DNA of 12,493 bases, taken from positions 118,932 through 131,424 of the forward strand of contig MU647047.1 in NCBI GenBank assembly GCA_026770585.1. Reading direction: 5' to 3'. Positions 1 through 5,310 of this stretch are shown piece after piece. The notes beneath the pieces are model-generated. The model was given only the letters and a program-made list of their open reading frames with translations, was not told where the DNA came from and ran no database searches. This DNA is from Baffinella frigidus (lineage: Eukaryota; Cryptophyceae; Cryptomonadales; Baffinellaceae). Both the position numbers and the translations under genes were made by a program. Within the stretch, counting starts at the first letter, position 1, and each line of letters starts with the position of its first letter.

Positions 1-170
1 GCGTAAATGCGTAGCAGTGTCATAGAAATAAAAGGTGTGTAAATGCGGTGTCGTGGCATAGTCCGTCTTGCCGCAACGCCTCCGTGGCTGTCAGAAGCAC
101 GGCTTTGGGGTCCCGCCACAGTTTCAGGTACACACGAACCTTCCTTGAACCCAGCGAGCGCTCCCCACAG

Positions 171-202
171 TGAATGTCGCGCTGTCTTACACGGGCTTCA
201 CG
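171..202 (+). CDS. Possible small exon of the plus-strand gene (tentative)
   Basis: After a C-rich tract ending in CCCCACAG, one frame reads NVALSYTGFT and meets a GTAGTG donor-like site. The peptide looks plausible for a membrane protein. However, the phase (ends on a complete codon) does not fit directly onto the exon at 1081, so another exon would be needed between them. A diverged inverted relative of this sequence lies on the minus strand around 1540-1585. This may be repeat rather than exon. Confidence 0.15.
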
Positions 203-223
203 GTAGTGAATACCTGTTGGGCA

Positions 224-263
224 TGATGGTTTCGATCCGTAATAAACGCGCGTTTCTCTCTCC
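224..263 (+). repeat. Dispersed ~40-bp repeat, copy 1
   Basis: The core TGGTTTCGATCC followed by a TAATAAACGCG-like stretch recurs in reverse orientation at 1984-2019 and 3664-3699, and shortened at 2161-2186. Translations of the copies resemble one another (MVSIRNKRAF, LVSIHNNRTF, LVSIHHKRAF), so it could be an old exon. Its presence in both orientations and in intergenic DNA favours a dispersed repeat. Confidence 0.5.
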
Positions 264-460
264 CTGCTGTTCTAGCTCCGTCACCTAACAGATTATATCT
301 CAGATTTGGCTTGGCGTTGGAGACATTTCGTATTTTTACGGTTCAGATTACCGGAATTTGTACCGGTAATCCTTTGAATGGACTCCCTGCGAAATAGAGT
401 CCGTCAGGTGACGCGATGGGCACGCAGGCTGCCGCTTTTACACCTCTGGCCAACAACACG

Positions 461-540
461 ATTGTGAAAACAAATGTACTAGGCGTCGTGAAAACGAAGC
501 GTCGTGAAAACAAATTGTGAAAACAAATGTACTAGGCGTC
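461..540 (+). repeat. 27-bp direct repeat with 26-bp spacer
   Basis: The same 27 bases, starting ATTGTGAAAACAAATG and ending AGGCGTC, occur at 461-487 and 514-540. The spacer contains further CGTCGTGAAAAC pieces, so this is a small decayed tandem array. Confidence 0.8.
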
Positions 541-570
541 CGTATGTAATCGTTTCATATGTGCGCGCAG

Positions 571-619
571 GCTCTACGGTGTTCAGCTGGCGCTGAACAC
601 TGCCTACGTCATGGAGTTC
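571..619 (+). pseudogene. Exon A echo (acceptor side), upstream copy
   Basis: GCGCAG is followed by a frame reading LYGVQ and then LALNTAYVMEF, matching the first part of exon A (1081-1138). Over 34 aligned bases there are three differences (act/acc, gcc/gcg, gtc/gtt), all synonymous. A short insertion replaces the W codon near the start, and similarity stops after MEF, so the second half of the exon and its donor are missing. The copy sits upstream of the parent exon and carries the acceptor edge only. Confidence 0.7.
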
Positions 620-767
620 TGCAGGATTTGTACGAGAGCTGGTCACGTTACCACGATTTTATCGGGGCACCGAGACCAATCCCCATACATATGCTCTAAA
701 ACAAGTTTTACGCAGGCACATGCAGGTTTTGTAAAATAGGCCACGGCCCGTCTCGACTGGCAGGCTC

Positions 768-976
768 TATTGTCGAAATGGGCTTCGTGCGGAATCGAGG
801 TCAGGTCAGCAAGATCAGGAAAATTTCCAAAAAAATGGACTTGTATGCTATCTTAGGCATGAATTTTATCTCAAAATAGCATCTCCTACCCATAAGATGA
901 CACAAAAAGGCAAAAAAATGAAAAATATTGCCGACCTGACCTCGATTTTTTCCGCGCGGAGCCCATTTCGACAATA
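768..976 (+). mobile_element. TA-flanked MITE-like element, family B copy 1
   Basis: A 209-bp unit with inverted ends of about 45 bp: TTGTCGAAATGGGC at the left, its complement at the right, then GAGGTCAGGTC and complement. Both ends are flanked by TA, which fits a Tc1/mariner-type target duplication. A second copy in the same orientation lies at 6946-7153. The AT-rich interior has no transposase frame, so it is non-autonomous. Confidence 0.85.
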
Positions 977-1080
977 CTAGCTGGCGTGGCATGCGCTATA
1001 ATATTTCATTTGTACCAGGAAACACATTTAAAAGGAGGGAGCCTCACCCGTGGGTTCTGATCCGTGGCCTGGCGTGGCAG

Positions 1081-1138
1081 GCTGTACTGGCTGGCGCTGA
1101 ACACCGCGTACGTTATGGAGTTCTTCCTCCAGTCGCTG
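1081..1138 (+). CDS. Exon A of the plus-strand gene
   Basis: The exon follows GTGGCAG and ends before GTGCCC. One base completes a codon, then 19 codons run to QSL. Support comes from two flanking partial copies that preserve the same frame: 571-619 upstream with only synonymous changes in the shared core, and 1320-1340 downstream with the donor side. The frame joins exon B in phase 0. Confidence 0.6.
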
Positions 1139-3470
1139 GTGCCCCTCCCCCCTCTTGCCTGATCTATATAAATTTCTCCCGTGGTTGAGCGTGCAGTAAA
1201 ACGCCCGATTTATTAAGAATCAGTATACTTAAGGTCGCCGATAGACTCATTCACTCTACCTACATACCCTCTCAGCCGCAGTCTACCACTCGGAACACTA
1301 CGGGGAACATTCTCAAGTCAAGTTCTTCCGCTAGTCCCTGGTGCGACTCCTGCTCTTTCCCCGCGCCGATATATCCCGTGTGCGCACGTTTATCATGTGG
1401 TTGAAGAACGCCTATCCCTTAAGTGACCAGTAGGCTCATACGCCCTACCGTAGGGCCCTAGGACCTGCCTAGGGCTTCCACGGGCGATTATTCACCCGTT
1501 GGTCACTTAAGGGATACGCTGTGGGTTAAATTTGAACCTGGCGTGTTTTCCCTCCCGTGAAGGCCTTGTAAGGCCAGGACCTGGACGCCAGTCGTTGAGG
1601 ACAGGTGCGGCTCCCAAATTCTAGCTCTTGGAGCCATTCCTGGGCGCAACAATGTTGCTTGCGTACCATGAAACGCTTTTAGCACGAAACGTCGCGTTTG
1701 AAATTCGCAACGTGACCTATACGTGACCTGGCGTGGGACAAGTGAGGAAAGCTTCAGAGAAACCTGCATCTCATAACAGCAGGATTCACAATCCCGCTGT
1801 AGTACTACATCGACCAAGATCGTCTCGACGACTCTAGCTGCACTGGGCAGCAGGCCAACGATTAAGAAGTAGAGTCCAACGAGACGGCTGCGTGTTCGGG
1901 TCGCTCTCGCAGGGCTGGATGCTCCGCTCATGTTTGTGTCCAGTGCTGCATATAGAGCGGATTGCAGAGAAGTTGGCCGCGGTAGAGGGGAAAGTTCGGT
2001 TATTATGGATCGAGACCAACATTCTTTGTAAGAGAAAACTGTTTTCTTTGAGGGCTGGTGCGGAAAAGGGCGCTCTCGCAGGGCCGGATGCTCCGGATGA
2101 ACCAGGCGCGTATGCTCGTGTCCACTGCTAGAGCGGGGTGTTGAGAAGGTGGCCGCGGTTGAGGGAAATTATGGATCAAACCAAACATTCTCTGTAACAG
2201 AAAACTGATCTCTGAGGACAGGTTCGGAAAGGAGCGCTCTCACTGGAGGGTCAGCGCTAAACTTTGAACCCTGATACCTTAACCCTGAACCCTAACAGGT
2301 GCGGAAAGGGGCGCTCTCGCAGGGGAGGATGCTCCAGATGAACCAAGCGCTTATGCTCCTACACCCCTACACCCCTACACCCCCGCACCCCAACACCCCT
2401 ACACCCCTACACCCCTACACCACACAGCACAGTTCCAACCTCGTGCCGTTACTACCTTCCTGGTAGCAACAAATGCAATCAAGGCTCTCTGCTGGTAGTA
2501 ATTAAGTTAACAAAGGCTCTCTGCTGAGGTAATAAAGGCTCTCTCTGGTGATGGTGTTGGAACAGCCCCGCCGGCAGGCTCGTGAACGGACGCCGAAGCC
2601 AGACGGTCGGTCGTGACTGCCTTGCGTGTTCCTAAACCAGGACAAACTTGAGGGTGTGAGGACAGGTGAGGAAAGGCTCTCGCAGCTTCCGCGTGGAGGC
2701 CATCAGTAAACCCTGAACCCTGAACCCTTAGTCGTGAACTCTGAACCCTGAACCCTCACAGGTGCGGAAAGGGGCGCTCTCTCAGGGGCGGATGCTCCGG
2801 ATGAACCAAGCGCTTATGCTCGTGTCCACTGCTGCTGCGCTCCAGGTTGGAGAGGGAGGGGGGGAGAGAGGGAGAGATAGAGATAGAGACAGAGACAGAG
2901 ACAGAGACAGAGAGAAACAGAGACAGAGACAGACAGACAGACTGACTGACTGACTGACTGACTGACAGACAGACAGACAGACAGACAGAGCCAACGAGAG
3001 CGAGAGAGAGAGCGAGAGAGAGATCCGACTGCCGCTGCGCTCCAGGTCCGCATGCCTCTTGAACCCTCACACATGGTGGCCGTGTTGGTTCAGATCCGTA
3101 GTGGATGCACTTTTCTCGCTGCTAGCTGCTGAACCCTAGCCTCAGGGGCGGTTGGTCTCGCAAAGGTCTCTATCCGAAGTTGAAGGCGTGGCCCGGACGC
3201 AGGTGATGGTGGAGGTGGTGCCGGCAGCCGCGGAGGCTGCTCTCTCTCTCTCTCTCTCTCTCTCTATCCCTCTCTCTCTCTCTCTCTCTCTCTTCGTCCA
3301 CCGCCACCAAGAGATGACTTGACTGACTGACTACACTGCAGGTGGTGGTGGAGGTGGTGCCGGCAGCCGCGGTGGCGAGTTTGCTGCTGAACCTTGTTCA
3401 TCGGCATCACGAGATGGTGAACTTCTGCGTCGTCCTCTGCGTCACCTTCGCCGTGACCGGCGTCCGATAG
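1081..3470 (+). CDS. Split gene: C-terminal part of an unrecognised, probably membrane-associated protein
   Basis: Joining 1081-1138, 2762-2845 and 3342-3470 gives one open frame: the last base of a split codon, then 89 codons and a TAG stop. Both junctions are phase 0 with AG acceptors (CACAG and CTGCAG) and GT donors (GTGCCC, GTTGGA). The peptide begins with an aromatic, hydrophobic stretch (NTAYVMEFFLQ), continues with a basic and Met-rich part (RMLRMNQALM), then an Ala/Val-rich segment, the charged motif HRHHEMVNF and a hydrophobic tail. HRHHE recalls the histidine boxes of the fatty-acid hydroxylase/sterol desaturase superfamily, but one box is not enough to assign it. The start lies upstream. 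Every exon has partial copies beside it. It converges with the hydrolase gene ending at 5244. Splice sites were inferred by eye. Confidence 0.6.
1320..1340 (+). pseudogene. Exon A echo (donor side), downstream copy
   Basis: AGTTCTTCC, CTAGTCCCTG and then GTGCGACTCC match the end of exon A and its donor region. In frame the copy reads FFR, stop, SL where the parent reads FFLQSL, so it is not coding. Only the 3' part of the exon plus the donor is present, and it lies downstream of the parent. Confidence 0.6.
1413..1516 (+). mobile_element. Foldback element, family A copy 1
   Basis: A 104-bp inverted-repeat unit beginning TATCCCTTAAGTGACCAG and ending CACTTAAGGGATA. The outer TA on both sides can be read as a TA target duplication. 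The interior is itself palindromic around CCTACCGTAGGGCCCTAGG. Related copies lie at 3520-3624 and 9298-9402. It sits in the intron between exons A and B. Confidence 0.85.
1517..1892. other. Intron segment without recognised content
   Basis: A 142-codon open frame crosses this stretch on the minus strand, including a hydrophobic run, but it shows no family motif, no echo structure and overlaps the tandem intron repeat at its start. A short GTGAGGAAAGC near 1752 resembles the start of exon B and may be another worn echo. Otherwise I see nothing. Confidence 0.4.
1893..1950 (+). pseudogene. Exon B echo 1 (internal deletion)
   Basis: GTTCGG, GCTCTCGCAGGG, TGGATGCTCCG and then ATGTTTGTGTCCAGTGCTGC follow exon B in order, but about 11 bases in the middle (the MNQ region) are missing and the acceptor AG is absent. 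It lies upstream of the parent exon at 2762. Confidence 0.6.
2058..2129 (+). pseudogene. Exon B echo 2 (nearly full length)
   Basis: The frame reads VRKRALSQGRMLRMNQARML and then VSTA, differing from exon B by G to R and L to R changes, and lacks the final AALQ and donor. The base before GTG is not AG (CTG instead), so the acceptor is lost. It lies upstream of the true exon. Confidence 0.7.
2222..2248 (+). pseudogene. Exon B echo 3 (acceptor side)
   Basis: GGACAG is followed by GTTCGGAAAGGAGCGCTCTC, reading VRKGALS, and similarity then stops. Acceptor edge and exon 5' part only. Confidence 0.65.
2299..2358 (+). pseudogene. Exon B echo 4 (acceptor side)
   Basis: Preceded by CCCTAACAG, the frame reads VRKGALSQGRMLQMNQALML and then breaks into a CTACACC repeat. 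It keeps an intact acceptor but has no donor. It is the closest full-frame copy of the 5' part of exon B, with one R to Q change. Confidence 0.75.
2360..2422 (+). repeat. CTACACCC minisatellite
   Basis: About nine units of CTACACCC with CCCGCACCCCAACACC variants start exactly where exon B echo 4 breaks off. It is a pyrimidine-rich variant of the CCCTAAA-type repeats found elsewhere in the introns. Confidence 0.85.
2480..2556 (+). repeat. Three AAGGCTCTCT repeats
   Basis: AAGGCTCTCTGCTG occurs at about 2480 and 2512, and a shorter AAGGCTCTCTCTGG at 2544, a roughly 32-bp decayed tandem repeat inside the intron. Confidence 0.6.
2666..2685 (+). pseudogene. Exon B echo 5 (acceptor side, short)
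   Basis: GGACAG followed by GTGAGGAAAGGCTCTCGCAG matches the first bases of exon B with a two-base loss that breaks the frame. Confidence 0.5.
2701..2757 (+). repeat. CCCTGAA telomere-like tract before exon B
   Basis: AACCCTGAACCCTGAACCCT and variants end in CCCTCACAG, the acceptor of exon B. The C-rich strand is the sense strand, so the repeat supplies the pyrimidine-rich run before the acceptor. A similar tract (2259-2294) precedes echo 4. Confidence 0.75.
2762..2845 (+). CDS. Exon B of the plus-strand gene
   Basis: The exon has 28 whole codons between CCCTCACAG and the donor GTTGGA. It starts VRKGALSQGRMLRMN and ends TAAALQ. It is the only one of the six related copies with both an acceptor and a donor and a full open frame. 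It joins exons A and C in phase 0. Confidence 0.65.
2851..3022 (+). repeat. Purine-rich microsatellite block (GA, GACA, GACT)
   Basis: Successive blocks of GAGAGG, GATA, GAGACA, GACA and GACT units, then GAGAGCGAGAGAGA, fill the start of the intron after exon B. Serine-rich or Arg/Asp-rich open frames here are translations of the repeat. Confidence 0.95.
3024..3045 (+). pseudogene. Exon B echo (donor side), downstream copy
   Basis: CGACTGCCGCTGCGCTCCAG followed by GTCCGC matches the end of exon B (ACTGCTGCTGCGCTCCAG, GTTGGA). Only the last six or seven codons and the donor are present, downstream of the parent. Confidence 0.65.
3203..3238 (+). pseudogene. Exon C echo (acceptor side), upstream copy
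   Basis: GGACGCAG is followed by a frame VMVEVVPAAAEAA, against VVVEVVPAAAVAS in exon C. It then runs into a CT microsatellite. The shared stretch starts just before the acceptor, 139 bp upstream of the parent. Confidence 0.75.
3239..3293 (+). repeat. CT microsatellite
   Basis: About 55 bases of CT dinucleotides, interrupted once by ATCC. It is complementary to the GA-rich block at 2851-3022 in the same intron. Confidence 0.95.
3342..3470 (+). CDS. Exon C (last exon) of the plus-strand gene
   Basis: After GACTGACTACACTGCAG the frame runs 42 codons to TAG. It reads VVVEVVPAAAVAS, then LLLNLVHRHHEMVNF, then a Cys/Val-rich hydrophobic segment ending GVR. CTGAC motifs before the acceptor could serve as branch points. 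A donor-like GTCCGA overlaps the stop, so a further exon cannot be excluded. Confidence 0.6.
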   Translation: MVVEVVPAAAVASLLLNLVHRHHEMVNFCVVLCVTFAVTGVR

Positions 3471-3519
3471 CTACATATCCCAGAAGTGGCGAGTAGCCTC
3501 ATACGCTCCCGCATAGGCC

Positions 3520-3624
3520 TATCCCTTAAGTGACCAGTAGGCTCATACACCCTAACGTAGGGTCCTAGGACCCTCCTAGGACCTCTTGCTGGTCAAAGTT
3601 GACCGCCTGGCCACTTAAGGGATA
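3520..3624 (+). mobile_element. Foldback element, family A copy 2
   Basis: A 105-bp unit from TATCCCTTAAGTGACCAG to CCACTTAAGGGATA, with the same CCTAGGACC palindromic interior as copy 1. TA on both sides. It begins 49 bp after the stop of the plus-strand gene. Confidence 0.85.
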
Positions 3625-3663
3625 GTTAGGGGCCTACGAACGAATCTCTGCAGAGATGGCTTT

Positions 3664-3699
3664 AGAGAAAAGCGCGTTTATGATGGATCGAAACCAGCG
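3664..3699 (-). repeat. Dispersed ~40-bp repeat, copy 4
   Basis: Reverse complement of the 224-263 repeat (CTGGTTTCGATCC core followed by a TAAACGCGC stretch). Confidence 0.5.
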
Positions 3700-3968
3700 A
3701 TCACTAATTGTGAGGGTTGGGAGGAAGTACAAATGTAAATAATGAAACGGAAGGCTGGCCTCGCTAGCAAGGCTATGGGTCGTGTCCGGGGTCACGTCTC
3801 AATTGGACACGATAACTTGAAACAGAGCAGTTGGGTATTTCGCTTAGAAAGTTGTGTCCCGGAGAATGGCGTGAAAATAATGGTGAAGTTTGTCGAACAC
3901 GTGGCTGCTCCACACAGCGGACTTCGAAGGGATTCTGAATAACCCCTAATCGATAAGACCTAGGACCC

Positions 3969-4089
3969 TACAGGGGTACCTCGCTCATAAGAAATCGCCA
4001 CCCCCTAGGACCCTACAGTAGGCCTATCCCTAGGGCCCTATGGTGGTCCTAGGGGGTGGGCGGTTTCTTATGAGCGAGGTACCCCTGTA
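3969..4089 (+). mobile_element. Foldback element, family C copy 1
   Basis: TA, then CAGGGGTACCTCGCTCATAA, about 55 bp of CCTAGGACCCTACAGTAGG-type interior, the exact inverted end, then TA. About 117 bp without the flanking TAs. No coding capacity. Confidence 0.9.
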
Positions 4090-4120
4090 CTGTAGGCAAC
4101 CTGTAGGGACATATGGGGGT

Positions 4121-4215
4121 GCCTACGGATAAGGTAACGGAAACTCGGGCATTTCCTGTCCGAAAATCTCTGTGTAGCCCGCTGTGTGGTTGTGCTGATG
4201 CGAGCCTTTGCGTAG
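4121..4215 (+). repeat. Solitary relative of the 74-bp repeat
   Basis: CTACGGATAAGGTAACGG, AAACTCGGGC, CGAAAATCTCT and TAGCCCGCTGTGTGGTTG match the order of motifs in the tandem repeat at 5025-5243, about 900 bp away, with a few changes. Confidence 0.7.
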
Positions 4216-4350
4216 AACCAACCTCTACGGTTTTCACTCACGACTAAGGAAACGCTCCGCCCAAGGGTCCTACGGTACATGTAGGTCTAGTCCCAAAAGA
4301 AGAGGACAACCCTGGGGGCGGTGCGTGTCCACACTCACGAGAAACCCCTG

Positions 4351-4471
4351 TACAGGGGTACCTCGCTCATAAGAAACCGCCTCCCCCTAGGACCCTACAG
4401 TAAGCCTATGCGTAGGGCCCTATGGTGAACCCAGGGGGATGGGCGTTTCTTATGAGCGAGGTACCCCTGTA
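4351..4471 (+). mobile_element. Foldback element, family C copy 2
   Basis: Same termini as copy 1 with TA on both sides. It is preceded by ACCCCTG, so the junction reads ACCCCTGTACAGGGGT, as though it inserted beside the end of an earlier copy. Confidence 0.9.
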
Positions 4472-4641
4472 ACCCAGGTTCCCATGTGGGACCACCACTC
4501 TGTGTTTCCTAAGTTTATTTCCACACGCCGCCTCTTCTAGGCGGCTGACTCAACTATTAGTCGACTGGTGCCCCCGCTGTATCGGGGGTGGGCACAGCGA
4601 GACCCTTCGTGGTCCTGGATGGGGGTGCGGGTGCTGGTACC

Positions 4642-4761
4642 TACAGGGGTACCTCGCTCATAAGAAACAGGCCCCCCCATAGGACTTCCATAGGGCCCTA
4701 GGCATATCCCTACCGTAGGGTCCTGGAGGAGGCGGTTTCTTATGAGCGAGGTACCCCTGTA
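4642..4761 (+). mobile_element. Foldback element, family C copy 3
   Basis: CAGGGGTACCTCGCTCATAA and its complement flank a CATAGGGCCCTAGGC-type interior. TA at both ends. Confidence 0.9.
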
Positions 4762-4794
4762 GTTCACGACATGTAACCTCAGTGCTCGAAAGTC

Positions 4795-4917
4795 TTCAGG
4801 GGTACCTCGCTCATAAGAAACCGCACCCCCCCTAGGACCCTACAGTAGGCCTCTGCCTAGGGCCCTCGGGTGGTCCTAGGGGGGGGGGCAGTTTCTTATG
4901 AGCGAGGTACCCCTGTA
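4795..4917 (+). mobile_element. Foldback element, family C copy 4
   Basis: Inverted ends as in copies 1-3, 35 bp after copy 3. The left flank is TT rather than TA, the right is TA, consistent with mutation of one target base. The interior has a run of nine or more G. Confidence 0.9.
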
Positions 4918-5024
4918 GCGGCGGCAAGATCGCGGAGGCCCCACCCTAGAAACCTACGGGGGTCCTAGCGGGGGCTGCGGGTTCTGGTGTTCGACATGTC
5001 TTTCGAAGCATTAAGCGTTGATTC

Positions 5025-5256
5025 CCACGGATAAGGTAACGAAAACTCGGGTTCTCAGCGCCCGAAAATCCTTTCGGAGCCCGCTGTGTGGTGGTTCACG
5101 CGTTGATTCGCCACGAAAACTCGGGCTCTCGGCGCCGAAAAATCCCTTCGTAGCCCACTGTGTGGTGGTGCACGCGTGGATTCGCAACGGAAACTCGGGC
5201 TCTCGGCGCCGGAAAATTCCTTCGTAGCCCGCTGTGTGGTGGTTCACGCGTTGATT
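5025..5256 (-). repeat. 74-bp tandem repeat running into the hydrolase stop codon
   Basis: Three units (AACTCGGG at about 5045, 5119 and 5193) share AACTCGGGCTCTCGGCGCC, CCTTCGTAGCCC and CTGTGTGGTGGT, followed by a CACGCGTTGATT edge. On the minus strand that edge is the last codons of the hydrolase (ATC AAC GCG TGA), repeated at 74- to 75-bp spacing with changes. The repeat therefore includes the coding end plus the following 3' sequence. Long open frames across it are periodic translations, not genes. Confidence 0.8.
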
Positions 5257-5310
5257 TTCTGCATCCATTCCTTGTAGGCTTGCGCGTACGCGGGCGGGTC
5301 GCAGTAGCAC
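5244..5310 (-). CDS. Hydrolase exon 6 (last in the gene)
   Basis: Behind ATCCCAG, one base completes the Thr codon of HNDT, followed by CYCDPPAYAQAYKEWMQ and KINA, then TGA. The C-terminal helix position and Cys/Tyr after HNDT fit BEM46-type ends. The stop codon overlaps the 74-bp tandem repeat. Confidence 0.8.

Larger units (their letters stand above)
1..1080. other. Upstream/intronic stretch of the plus-strand gene
   Basis: No confident exon lies here. The stretch holds a dispersed 40-bp repeat (224-263), a 27-bp direct repeat (461-487 and 514-540), an echo of exon A (571-619) and a 209-bp TA-flanked element (768-976). The exon at 1081 begins one base into a codon boundary, so it needs an earlier exon; that exon is either somewhere here or left of the window. 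I saw no promoter signal I would defend. Confidence 0.5.
1953..2300 (+). repeat. ~176-bp tandem intron unit carrying exon B echoes
   Basis: Two successive units start at 1953 and 2129 with TAGAGCGG, then a GAGAAG-TGGCCGCGG stretch, the dispersed repeat (ATGGATC core), a GTAA-AGAAAACTG stretch and an exon B echo. The first 28 bases of each unit resemble the terminal inverted repeat of foldback family E (9641-9815, 11152-11326), suggesting that an old E end was captured and then amplified with the exon edge. Confidence 0.65.
3471..5243. other. Convergent intergenic region rich in foldback elements
   Basis: Between the two convergent stops there is one family A element, four family C elements, a dispersed repeat copy (3664-3699) and a 74-bp tandem repeat. 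A minor repeat with CCACACAGCGGACTTCGAAGG at about 3910-3932 (plus strand) belongs to the same sequence family as the tandem repeat. I see no gene. Confidence 0.7.

Noticed and set aside
224-263. GGTTTCGATCC as a tRNA-type B box of a SINE
   Set aside because: It does not match GGTTCGANTCC in spacing, no A box lies at the right distance, and no poly(A) or oligo(T) tail is seen.
617-735. CRICTRAGH and CRFCKIGH peptides resembling a retroelement zinc knuckle
   Set aside because: The final Cys of CX2CX4HX4C is missing in the first, spacing is wrong in the second, and no gag or polymerase sequence is nearby.
1503-1931. 142-codon open frame on the minus strand, the longest after the repeat frames
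   Set aside because: It starts inside the tandem intron unit and ends in the family A element, shows no family motif, and lies antisense in an intron of a gene with better support.
2756-3074. Serine/leucine-rich and Arg/Asp-rich open frames
   Set aside because: They are translations of GA, GACA and GACT microsatellites. The only coding part here is exon B on the plus strand.
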